From Lindgomyces ingoldianus (lineage: Eukaryota > Ascomycota > Dothideomycetes > Pleosporales > Lindgomycetaceae), in NCBI RefSeq assembly GCF_010093535.1, contig NW_022985178.1:524505-588504 (forward strand): 64,000 bases of DNA, in the 5' to 3' direction. Numbering within the stretch: the first letter of the stretch is position 1; each line of letters opens with the position of its first letter. Under the pieces are notes generated by a model. That model was not told where the DNA came from. It searched no databases and was given only the letters and a program-made list of their open reading frames with translations. A program made the translations under genes and the position numbers. Shown piece after piece: positions 11,432 to 21,470 of this stretch.

Positions 11432-12562
11432 TGTTGGGTAATATGATTTGCACCCTCCAAAATTGTGGCTCGTGACTTTACCTCACGTGACCCTTCGTCA
11501 CAGGTGAATGTGGATTCTTGACTCTCACTGGTTTCTTATTTAGACTAGCACTGTTTTATCCACTATATAGTCACCTCGGAGCTCTCCCAAGCTCCTCAGA
11601 CCAGACCAGATCAGGCCTTGCACCTTCGCTTGATCTACCTAGTTTGGTTTTCACCATTTAATTGACTAACTCGCGCGACTCCATACCCTCTATTATCCGC
11701 CAGCTATCTAAGTAACCCCACTATAGAAAGGTCTTCTGTTTGAAGTTACTTACGGAGCTCTCCAGAGCGCAACCGAGTTTTACCACCTGTTCGTACTTAA
11801 TATCCACTTCCTGCATAGCTCACCCCTTTGGATATATATATACCCTGAGGTACGCTTCTTTAGCAATCAAACTCAGTTACCCATAGCCTTGGTGCTCCCA
11901 AAAGCTTCGCATTTACCCTCACTAAATGGTGCATCTTCAAAATCTAGATCGATACTCTCTCTGAACATATGAGCTAGGGTTTGCTTATCACTTCTGAGGC
12001 TGACACTTAGATATGTCAAGAGGATTTCAAGCAAGAGCGTTAATAAATTTATAAAAAGCTAATAGAGCTCTCTGGCTTCAACACTCAGCCACTCCAGCTA
12101 GCATACGATCCAAATAGAAGACTGGGGTAGTAGCTATCTATATCCGCTGGCCTCCCATTGGAAAATAAGGTGCAGATTCCATGGTCACCACATGAGAGCT
12201 TAGTCTCTTCCAAGCATTGCGGTTAGTTTCCCTCGGCTTGCGCCGTACTGAACGTATTCTGCAGTATCCCGTACACTTGATATAGAGACTTCCGTATAAG
12301 CAAGCTTACTGCCGTGAGAAACGGAGTCGGAGGGACAATTTGAGCAAGTGTCGGGGAGAGGAATATGAGAAGAGAAAGTTTGAGGCGAAGTATTTAATGC
12401 TAGTGACTACTATCTAGAAAGAGCCATTCTAGAAGATGTAGCCAGGCAAGCCACTATCTTAAAAGAGTTGCAATTCCGAAGTGCTAAAGACATGGGAATG
12501 ATTGCAGTACAAATTCTCAAGAACAATTACAATTCCCTTGTTAGACAGTCTCAATACGCAGG
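11432..12562. other. Gene-poor spacer
   Basis: 1.1 kb with no supportable gene. It contains several ggagctctcc/gagctctct motifs also seen near 9.35 and 19.84 kb. It includes the 3' ends of the convergent ankyrin gene and the secreted-protein gene. Confidence 0.4.
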
Positions 12563-13979
12563 CTACTTAAAATCGAAGAAAAACGGTCCGCCGGGACCGG
12601 GCTGATACGTGCCATCTGTTTTCTGAGGACCCCGTGGCCCTCCATCCTCGAGTAGAAGCATTCCCATTCTTGTGGTTTCACCGTTTCCTATTGGAAAATT
12701 TGGATCGTACTCGAAGAGAGTACGCCCACTCGGAGTTTGAAGGGCCCGTATGGCGTTTTCGTCCTCTCTTGCTGGAATATAAAGATAATCCGGGTACCAA
12801 TCGACAGTACTCTGATGACTATTTTGCATTACTCCATCAATGGTATTTTTCATCAAATTCAAGCCGTCTGGGTGCTGAGGGCCTTGACCCACAACATACC
12901 GCTCCACTGGCGGGTTGCCAACATCCACACGGTTATAAGTCTGCGGGTGCATCGCGATTGCTTCTCCGTTTCCAAGGTGTGCACCATGATTGTTTAAGCC
13001 TTCTTGGAACGTAGTTTCCCATAAGCGCTCGTTTGGTGGAATTCTTCTCGGGAAGGGTGCGTTTGGTGGAGGGAATCCCTCACGAATAAAATCCCGTATC
13101 CAGCTATTGGGCTGTGCTAAACTCAAAATTTTGCCGCTTCTGTCCTCGTCATTGGAGAATCCTGGTACCCTATCTTATTAGTCTATTGTAACTAGCTTAG
13201 GGCCTCCTGACTTACTCCCAAATATGCGCCATGTAGACGCCAGCTCTTTGATCTTGAGGCGTGGGTGTCTTCACGATGGCAAACATACTACACCCTACTA
13301 GACCTATTGTTCCCCACGCAAATGCAGTGTTGCCTGGTTGTGAAAAGAATGAAGTAGGTATCCCATATGGTTTTGCACGATTTCTAGACCTATAAGGCCT
13401 CAAGTCAATCATCTGTCCTTGATCGCGTGAGTCCCAGAGCATTTCAACATCAGTCCCCGCCTGCCTAGGGTCTGGCATTCTGTTCATCATCCACTGACCC
13501 AACTGGGCTGTAGTCATGCGGCGGAGATCATTAGGGCCATCGAAAGGAGGAAGTGGCTGAGCCCGCCTTTCGAAAGGATTCGAAAAATCGGAAGAGTTGT
13601 CGCGTATCTGAAGGCAAGAGGGCGAACCGCGCGCACAAGGATTGCCAAATGGGATTGTTGATCTTTTGGTCCTGGCACCTCCAGTGTCACGTTCTTCCCC
13701 AGCGTTGATACAACGCGGAACGCAGCCACCGAGATTGAGAGGAATATCTTCTTCTCCATCGAATTCTGGGTCATTTGCACGACGAAAAAGTGAAGTGTAT
13801 GACCTGCTCTACCGTTAGCTTGCATGCGAAAATCGCAGTCTCGAATGTCCATACCACGGACTATCAAATCTAGAGCCTAAGCGCAGTACTCCAGCAGAGT
13901 TTAAGAACCCGTAGGTGGTAGGAGAAATACATAATACAGCTGCAAGGAGCAGAGACTGATAAATCAAAAGATGACGCAT
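12563..13979 (-). CDS. Secreted hypothetical protein, 439 aa
   Basis: Three exons: 13979-13855, 13803-13216 and 13169-12563; total 1320 nt, phases close. The start was chosen because exon 1 encodes a good signal peptide (MRHLLIYQSLLLAAVLC, then TTYG) and joins through a GTATGG...GCTAAC...GCAG intron to the long middle frame, which has no methionine of its own. The middle part has NLGGCVPRC and NPCARGSPSCLQI cysteine clusters, followed by FAWGTIGLVGCSMFAIV and VYMAHIWE. The C-terminal part carries TLFEYDPNFPIG. I recognise the combination of a G..GC..l.iv segment, a vYmaH.WE segment and a late FxYDP segment from uncharacterised fungal secreted proteins often near chitinase-like genes; no activity is assigned. 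The gene is 1.5 kb from a second large secreted-protein gene, transcribed away from it. Confidence 0.65.
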
Positions 13980-14846
13980 CGTGTCCCAGAAAGAATGTTC
14001 CAGCCAAAAGAGTCTCCAGGGCAGACACCGGCATTCTTAAGTTCTTTGACAGCTCGAGAGCATCTTAATTACTCGTCTACGTGTCCTATAGCCACTAGCT
14101 GATGATGAAGGATCCAAGAGGAGAAACATTCGGAAATGAATCTACCATCAGCTTCTTCCTTGACAAATGGCTCAAGACGTGCTCAAGAAACAGTTTACCA
14201 TTCAATTTTAGATGCAACTAGGCTCTTGAATCCTGCTTACTTTAGGCGTTCCCTAAGGGTTCGTCGCTTTTGCGGGCATGCGTAGCCGCAACTCAGAAAC
14301 AGTACGTGCGACACATTGGATTCGTTTCAGGGGCCCCAGGTTTACTTTCAGCCTTCAGAGGTATTCGGTGGAAGATAATCTTACTAGCTAATTACACGAT
14401 GGTTGTGCCACCTTGAACGGACACGGTGCTGCATATCTGTCATCTAAGAAATTTGGAAAATTCAGGGCCACTTGGGGGATGCACACTTTTCCCTCTTTCA
14501 TGGCTTTTGCTCGATTGCACTCAGAATATTACAAATACACCTTGTGCTTGGTAGGCCGATTCGAAAATGTGGCGTTGCGTAAAGCCAGTTTTTAGGCAGC
14601 TAGAGATCACTCTCGGCGATAGTTGTGAAGATAACGAAATACAATTTATCGCCCTAAATATCCGCTCACAAAAGGCTCTATACTCTGAATACTAGTTAAT
14701 ACCTTGTAGGTTTTTAATAGAAATATTGAACGTACTCTTTCGCGTTTAACAGGTGCCGGTCTTACAGAAGTTTCCGCTGGGACGATGGAAGAAATGAGAT
14801 TTCTTGGGGTTCGTTAGGCGTTCTGACTCCTTCATCCCTGCAATCA
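13980..14846. other. Intergenic region upstream of two secreted-protein genes
   Basis: About 870 bp holding the promoter of the minus-strand secreted protein and leading into a tandem repeat array. Immediately before the array, a degenerate partial unit is visible (tcgttaggcgttctgactcc near 14813). No gene supported. Confidence 0.4.
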
Positions 14847-15301
14847 CCTTTGGGGGTAAGGAATAAAGACCTTTGAAATCTACCATCTCATCCTATCTTA
14901 GGTGAGGTTTAGGATTCTTAGATTTCGTTAGATATTCTGACTCCTTCGTCCATGAAGACACCTTTGGGGCGTAAGGAATTAAGATATTTGAAACCTGTCA
15001 TCTCCTCTTACTCTGGGGGGGTTAAAAATTGGTGTATTTCGTTAGGCGTTCTGGCCCCTTCTTCCATGCAATTACCTTTGGGGCGTAAGGAATTAAGATA
15101 TTTGAAACCTGTCATCTCCTCTTACTCCGGGGGGGTTAAAAATTGGTGTATTTCGTTAGGCGTTCTGACTCCTTCTTCCATGCAATTACCTTTGGGGCGT
15201 AAGGAATTAAGATCTTTGAAATCTGCCATCTCTTCCTATTCTGCTGAAGCTAAGGATTCTTAGATTTTGTTACATGTTCTAACTCCTTCATCCGTCAAAT
15301 C
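14847..15301. repeat. Four tandem copies of a 114-bp unit
   Basis: Units begin with ccttt(g)gggg at 14847, 14961, 15075 and 15189, so the first three periods are exactly 114 bp and the fourth about 113 bp. A partial unit precedes the first and a short fragment (near 15302-15350) follows the last. The middle two copies are nearly identical; the outer two are more diverged, as expected for an array that turns over at its centre. Because 114 is divisible by 3, a 38-residue peptide repeat is open across 14952-15263, but no promoter, intron context or signal supports translation. The array ends about 180 bp before the start codon of the 1118-aa secreted protein. Confidence 0.9.
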
Positions 15302-15455
15302 CCTTTTGGGGCGCAAGGACCTTGTAATCTGGCATTCCTCCCATCCCGGATCGAACTGAGGGTTCTAGTATGAGAACATTTCGAGACAGGCATCCTAGAA
15401 CAGAACTGCAAGTATATCGTATATAACAATCAAGCTCTCTCCCAATATCGGCACC

Positions 15456-15488
15456 ATGTGCATACGTTCTTCTGGGTATGTTTCGTAA
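15456..15488 (+). promoter_or_regulatory. Ten-codon upstream ORF overlapping the next start codon
   Basis: An ATG at 15456 in the context caccATG has A at -3. It opens a 10-codon frame that ends in TAA at 15486-15488, overlapping the main start at 15478 in another frame. If this is in the mRNA leader, it should reduce initiation on the secreted-protein frame. The transcription start is unknown. Confidence 0.45.
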
Positions 15489-18400
15489 GATTGGGCCTCT
15501 TTTTCTTTTGCTCGCCATAGGGGCGACGGCGCAGAATTATGATACAACCAAAACTTTCTACGCGGCAGTCCCATACACCCCTACGACCGGACATTTTTCA
15601 ACTTTGAGTAGCAACTCGCCGAGTTCCAGAACTGGTACTACGACAGTTCTGAATACAACTATCGCAACAAAACCTCTCGTTACAACGATCACTTCCGAGG
15701 GCCTGACCATTGTACAAACAATAGGATCTACAACCAGGTATAGCACACTAAGTTCTGGATCCAATGGGATGACAAGCACAGCTATCACGATACCTCTCGT
15801 TGCGACAATTACTTCTGGAGGCCAAATAGTGGTGCAGACAACCGGGTTTAGCACTATCTATAGCGCGCTAAGTCCAACGGTGGGTGGAGCTGCAAGCACG
15901 GCAGTTTTTACGAGTCCCCTCGTAACAACAATTACTTCTGCAGGACAGACGTTTGTGCAGACGACTGGATTTTCGACAATCTACAGTGCTATCTCGAGCA
16001 ACTCAACTAGCTCGTCAAGTAACTCGGCATCAAGTAGTGTTTTGACGCTAGCAACTACATCTTCTACCAGCAGTGGAGCCGTTACCACTTCCTCTGCTGC
16101 AAGTCCATCAACGGGTTCCTCGATTAGTAGCAATTCAGTTGCTAGCTTCAACGGTACAACTAGCTCCCCACCTAGCCCTACAACCAAATCGAACACTCTG
16201 GGCAGTATTTCCAGTAAATCGAGCCTTTCAACGGGTTCTTCGATTAGTAGCAATTCGTTTGCCAGCATCAACGGTACAACTAGCTCCCCATCTGGCCCTG
16301 CAAGCAACTCAAACACTCTGGGCAGTATTTCTAGTAAATCGAGCCTCACAACGGGATCTTTATCGACTCTTAATATTTCGGCTTCTTCCAGCAACTTGGT
16401 CTCTCTCACCGAAGTGGTTCCTTCCACCGGCTCGACCCTCTCTACTACACTTTCGGCGGCGTCATCCCCGAGCGTTAACAGTTCATCTAGAAGTACCACC
16501 TCGTTTAGTACTGCTAGAACGACTGTATCCTCAATATCTTCGTCCAGCTTGACAAACACTAGTACATCAAGCACATTCTCATCGACTGCTAGTACAGGGA
16601 CAAGAAGCTCAGAAAGCTTAGTTTCCCTCACTGGTATATCAAGCACACTCTCATCGACAAACATCTCAGAAAGCTTAGTTTCCCTCACTAGCACATCGTC
16701 CTCTTTAAAAACTGGAGTCTCAAAGAGTGTCACCTCATCCGCTAACGGCGTTTCCTCAACCGTTGTGCCGCCACCGGGTCAATCCTCAACAGCCGCGCCT
16801 CCACCATCTCCTACGACTTCATACTCTGATGAGGAAATTGATCGCTATTTGACGATGACTTCTTGGGACAATTTCCTGGTCACCTCAACTCTTACGACGG
16901 ATACAGCCATCTCAGCCAGCCAGACGTCAAACTCTGATTGGAAGAAGAACTTTTGGCTGAAGACTCTGGTCAATGGCCAGCCTACCGATCTTCCTGTTGT
17001 TCACTGTGGTTGCATCTGTAAGAATACGTGTGATAATGATGACGATGATGACGACGCGGCCGCCCTATGGATCATCTATTTCAACGTGCCCAAAATCCCC
17101 AATCTCCAGATATCTCTTCCGCATCTGCCGGATTTCCATCTAGGTGGATGCATGAAGATCAAGGTTCCGGTCATCAATATCGAGATACCATTGAGAAAAT
17201 GTCCTCCCGTGAGCGACAACGGTAAACATGGCCATAAGGATCCAGACGACCCGAAAGGAAACAATGAAGAGCCTGACCCAAACGACCCCAATGACCCTAA
17301 CGACCCAAAGCCATCGAATACGCCATCGAGTAAACAAGAGAGCTCGAAGAGTTCGACAACTTCTTCATCATCTAGCTCGTCATGTTCAGGGGCTGTCGTC
17401 ACCGACAGATTTACGCAGATTATTTGCCCATCTGAATCTGCTTCGAACTGTCAAACGGCCATTCAGACCTCCACTCGATCTGGCTGTAGCCTAACGGGCA
17501 CTGCCAAGGTAACGCAGAGTGTCAGTTCGTGTTCAGGAGGTGTAGTCACCGACTTCTTGACAAGAATTTCCTGTCCCACTGGTGGAGCAACTGGTACACA
17601 ATGTGTTACTGCTGTCGATACTGGTACTCGGTCAGGGTGTGATCTGACCGGTACGGCTTCGGTTACTGTTACTGCCTCGGGCGCTGCATGTGCCCGACAA
17701 TCATGGCCTACATCCTTTGGGCCGGGTGTGGGATACTCCGCGCCTGGATCTAAGTATGGTACATACACACCGCCTGCAATATTCGGCTCAATTACAATGA
17801 GCTTTTCTTCTATGACCGTGAGCAAGAGTAGCGGATTGACTGGAGCAACCACTGGGTCTCCTCCCACAACCCTATCGACAGTTACGATCAGCAATTCAAG
17901 CTCATCATCTAGAACTCAAAGTAGTAAAACCTCGCCATCGACGGGAACAGAGAGTAACACCCAGTCCACTAGTTCTTACACCTCCAAGAGTTCCACCACT
18001 AGTGCAAGTGACACTGGAAAGCCCTCTGAATCTTCAACAGTCAACCCCATTTCGTCCTCAACCACTCCAATGCCAACACCAACTCAGTCCCTGAAATGCG
18101 AAAATAACAGAAACCAATACTGGGTCAGCCCAGAAACCATGGAGAAAGGTATAACGGACTTCTGCGACGAAGCTTCTAAGGCAAAAGGTTGGGACGATGG
18201 AGTGGGACGGTTGAACCATAAGAGAATCGAGCGCATGTACAACAAAGACACAGACGACCAGGTCGTCCTCTTGATCTCGAGCACTACGGATGCCACCGAC
18301 AAGGCAACTATCCAAATTAACAAAGACGATTGCATATCCAACATGACCAAAATATTCGAGGAATGCCCCACCGGTCAAGACATTCCAGGGATTGACTGGA

Positions 18401-18834
18401 GACATGGCGGAGAGTATGTCAACGGTTATTTAGACTGGATTCTTGTTACCGACAAACTTAAATATACACCTGGCATATGCACCTTCAAAGTCAGTGAGAA
18501 AATGCAGACGGTGGGCCAAGAGCACCACTGGTGGACCAAGACCTCAATCAATGATGCAGCAGACGAAGTGGTTACGCCGATGGGTGAATACGATGAGATT
18601 TATTTCGACAACAGAGATCCGAATAAGGTGCCGGGTTTGTATAAAGAGCTGGAAATAGAAGCCGGCTATGATACTAATGGGGATGAAATGTTTCATTTCG
18701 AATTGGGTAACTATCAGTTCTCCTCAAAATTTGTCGCCCAGAATAACGACAAGGTGCCGAGGTGTGAGGTGGGCGAATGGAGTGAGACTGATGGGGTGCA
18801 TACCCGAGACACGAACTGTTGGGTGTATTGTTGA
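15478..18834 (+). CDS. Large mucin-like secreted protein with internal repeats
   Basis: Intronless, 1118 aa. It starts with a signal peptide (MFRKIGPLFLLLAIGATAQN). Residues about 45-180 hold three copies of a roughly 40-residue repeat with core PLV.TITS.G...VQT.G..T.YS. Residues 180-450 are Ser/Thr-rich, expected to be heavily O-glycosylated, and include two copies of GSSISSNS.AS.NGTTSSP. Next come a Cys/Asp patch (CDNDDDDDDAA near 518), DPN repeats near 600, and two Cys-rich repeats of about 49 residues starting near 636 and 685 (CSG.VVTD..T.I.CP and TRSGC.LTGTA). A folded C-terminal domain runs from Cys874 to the end, with NQYWVS.E.MEKGI and a terminal DTNCWVYC. I recall this domain from the C-termini of fungal secreted chitinase-like proteins; no glycosidase domain is present here. 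Likely a cell-wall or extracellular adhesive protein. No obvious GPI signal. Confidence 0.75.
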   Translation: MFRKIGPLFLLLAIGATAQNYDTTKTFYAAVPYTPTTGHFSTLSSNSPSSRTGTTTVLNTTIATKPLVTTITSEGLTIVQTIGSTTRYSTLSSGSNGMTSTAITIPLVATITSGGQIVVQTTGFSTIYSALSPTVGGAASTAVFTSPLVTTITSAGQTFVQTTGFSTIYSAISSNSTSSSSNSASSSVLTLATTSSTSSGAVTTSSAASPSTGSSISSNSVASFNGTTSSPPSPTTKSNTLGSISSKSSLSTGSSISSNSFASINGTTSSPSGPASNSNTLGSISSKSSLTTGSLSTLNISASSSNLVSLTEVVPSTGSTLSTTLSAASSPSVNSSSRSTTSFSTARTTVSSISSSSLTNTSTSSTFSSTASTGTRSSESLVSLTGISSTLSSTNISESLVSLTSTSSSLKTGVSKSVTSSANGVSSTVVPPPGQSSTAAPPPSPTTSYSDEEIDRYLTMTSWDNFLVTSTLTTDTAISASQTSNSDWKKNFWLKTLVNGQPTDLPVVHCGCICKNTCDNDDDDDDAAALWIIYFNVPKIPNLQISLPHLPDFHLGGCMKIKVPVINIEIPLRKCPPVSDNGKHGHKDPDDPKGNNEEPDPNDPNDPNDPKPSNTPSSKQESSKSSTTSSSSSSSCSGAVVTDRFTQIICPSESASNCQTAIQTSTRSGCSLTGTAKVTQSVSSCSGGVVTDFLTRISCPTGGATGTQCVTAVDTGTRSGCDLTGTASVTVTASGAACARQSWPTSFGPGVGYSAPGSKYGTYTPPAIFGSITMSFSSMTVSKSSGLTGATTGSPPTTLSTVTISNSSSSSRTQSSKTSPSTGTESNTQSTSSYTSKSSTTSASDTGKPSESSTVNPISSSTTPMPTPTQSLKCENNRNQYWVSPETMEKGITDFCDEASKAKGWDDGVGRLNHKRIERMYNKDTDDQVVLLISSTTDATDKATIQINKDDCISNMTKIFEECPTGQDIPGIDWRHGGEYVNGYLDWILVTDKLKYTPGICTFKVSEKMQTVGQEHHWWTKTSINDAADEVVTPMGEYDEIYFDNRDPNKVPGLYKELEIEAGYDTNGDEMFHFELGNYQFSSKFVAQNNDKVPRCEVGEWSETDGVHTRDTNCWVYC

Positions 18835-21470
18835 TTTTCTGGTAGAATCTCAGGTAGAATCTCTGGTAGAATCATTGGTTGAATATGTATGCTTTTATGT
18901 TGTCCTTATGGACGAATTTCTCTCTGTTCTTTCTTTTCTAGCCACTACTAAGGAGGCCTTGGGGACCTTCTCAATGTAGTCCGAGCTTGATGCATGGAAC
19001 CCTTGTACAAGCAATTTGATAGCGTGGGGTATTAGCTTCTAGAATTAAAACAGATGTGGTGCGCTCCATGCTTGCCTTAAACTAATTGTTTACAGTAAAA
19101 AAATTACTCACTATATGTAGTAAATGCGTAGACGTATGGCTGAAAACCACTAAAGAAATACAGAAATTCGACCTATGGGAAAGGTCCTTAGATTCCAGAT
19201 CTGCTGGCGCGCCCAGGGATATAAAAAAAACCCAGCGCCTCAGCAACACCCACACAGACTCCCAACCATCTCTTGACAATAAAGTGAGACTTAATCATAG
19301 TGATTCTCCGTATTGTTGCTTGTAAACAACGGAAGAAGGCTTAGGTGCATAGTCCGGTGGATTGTTAACTGGCGAAAGAAACTAAAAGGTCGATCGTCCT
19401 ACCGAACGACACAACCGCACGTGCACGCCTAGATATAAAATCCTTCCAAATCCTAAATACTTTCTCGCACACAATTCCATTCCGCTCTTAAGACAAGAAA
19501 AGTGTGGGACCCCTGTTCATGCTCGAGATCGCTGCCTTTGGAAATTCATAAGTTTGGACCTCAAGGTTGGACGCAGCTACAACCGGTAAGGGAGCCTCAA
19601 AATTTGAAGAGTAATCACTCTCATGAGAAGAATTCCAGATCGACTAGCGCACCCGAGTGCTTAATATAAAATCTGTGAACCTTTTAGGAGCACCAAGGGC
19701 ATCAGGAACTAAGTTGCTTGCTAAAGAAACGTATTTAAGGGTTTATATATACAAAGGAGTGAGCTAGGCAGCAAGCTACTTATCAGGCTGCATGCAAATA
19801 TAGTAAGCAGTAGTGGCTCTTGAAAATGAGCAAGTGGTAGAGCTCAGAGAGCTCCGTAACTATAAAGAAAACCTCTCGAAGCTCGTCCGCTTTTCTGCGC
19901 AGTCTTCCAGCCATCTCTCGAGACCATAGAAAGATGTAGCATCCTCTTTTATGGTCGAGGTTGTTGGGTCTTAAAAACAAACCTTAGTAGGCGCATAGTT
20001 AACGGCAGTGTTGGTTTTGGTGTTTGATAGTCCCAGATATACATCTCATGGTTAAGAGCGGTTGCGGTGGAATAAAACGAAGATTCCGTTGGAGCTATTT
20101 GACGCCGTGAAGACAGGCTTTGGGGGTTCAAGACGTTTAAAACTCGAACGACAGAGACAGGAAGAAAGAGTGGTGGTGAAGAGATGATGATGATGATGAT
20201 CCGATTTTCAAAGCCATCATCCATTGAGGGTGATAAAGCGAATTGGCACAATATCCTACGTAAAAACCTCCAGAAATGGAAATTGCAAAACATATTCATT
20301 ACAAAACCCCAGCCAACAAACCCCCAAACCCACGAGTCGACTCTAGAATGAAAAGAAGGAAAGCAAACAGGTACCCATATCCTCATCCTATCATATAATC
20401 ATACCATACTACATTCCTATCCGTTCCCGGCAAAACTCTAGCCTATTTCTCCGCCTATGGCGTAAGCGGGGCTGTCGCTGGGGGCATGGCTGCGTGTGGC
20501 AGAGCTGAGGGACGAGGGGTGTGGTTTTGGAAGAGCAGTTTGTCTTTTGGTGCCATGGTTAGTTGGTGTGGGGGAAGGTGTTTTGGTTGAGTTGAGTAGA
20601 ATGTGACAACGATGTGATATGGTGTTGACTCAAAGCCCAATGATACTTAACTCAGAATTCTCAAGTCGAAATTTAGGCACTCAGTTTGCGATTGACTAAC
20701 AAGAATGCTTGTTAAAGTCGAACAAGCCCCATGCATCCATCCCACCCTTCTTTATTCCCCTCCGCAGGATGCGGAAGTTCAAAACCTCATATGCTGTAGA
20801 CAAAGGGGAATAGGGCAATTGCGCTAGCGCGAACGACCTAGTCTACCTCTTTGTCTAGATCTAGAGGTGAATGTGAATCAGATGGTGCAATAGTATTAGT
20901 ATCTTCGTGTTGAGGACGGTCCACTGGGCTTGAAGCAATGGGCTTTGAGACGAGAGATGCTGCCGCGTCAGGGTCTTCTGGGGCCCCAACACACACAGAG
21001 GGAGACAGGGCTGTGAGGGGTGATGGTGAATTGGTGGGTTGGGGGTGGTTAGGTGAGGAATGTAGCTGGTGGCCTTAAATGAAGTTGGCATGGAAGCGGT
21101 ACATCCCTTTCTGAAACTGAATGCGAGAATCTGGCACCGTCGGACGACGCCTCATCATGACTTGAACGATTAGCAACTTCCATAGAGCTGATGGCTTAGA
21201 AGAATATGATGTGGGCATTTGATCCTAAAAATGCCAATTCCTTGTGAACTATCACACACATGCATAAATCAAACTCGCTCGTATGCACGCTCCAATAGGC
21301 TCTGCACGTTTAAGCAAGGCCCGAAAATTCAGCCAAAGACCAACTCATGCTTGCTTTTAAGATGATCAGAATACCTGAAAAGTGCCTATAAAATGTACAC
21401 AATGCTATGCAATATCCCAATATCAATACGCCTGGCCATGTTAACAAGTCCCAAACAATATCAAATGCCA
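18835..21470. other. Gene-poor spacer before EXO1
   Basis: 2.6 kb without a supportable gene. Directly after the secreted-protein stop the motif ggtagaatct is repeated three times (18840-18875). A 9-bp inverted repeat, ttgtttaca at 19086 and tgtaaacaa at 19321, flanks 226 bp but lacks a target duplication. A (GAT)n microsatellite lies near 20184-20201. Several TATATA-type runs occur, for example at 19745. Short frames at 20455-20640 and 20861-21091 (-) look like chance. Confidence 0.4.

Noticed and set aside
14952..15263. 103-residue repeat protein across the 114-bp array
   Set aside because: The frame is open only because the repeat period is a multiple of three; there is no signal peptide, domain, promoter or splice support. 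Kept as a repeat, with the coding idea mentioned as a test.
15981..16733. 250-residue minus-strand frame inside the secreted-protein gene
   Set aside because: It is the antisense shadow of Ser/Thr-rich repeats; it gives a Leu/Val/Glu-biased chain without any motif.
19086..19329. MITE-like element with 9-bp inverted ends (ttgtttaca / tgtaaacaa)
   Set aside because: The match stops after 9 bases and the flanks show no target-site duplication; a 9-bp AT-rich inverted match at this distance can occur by chance.
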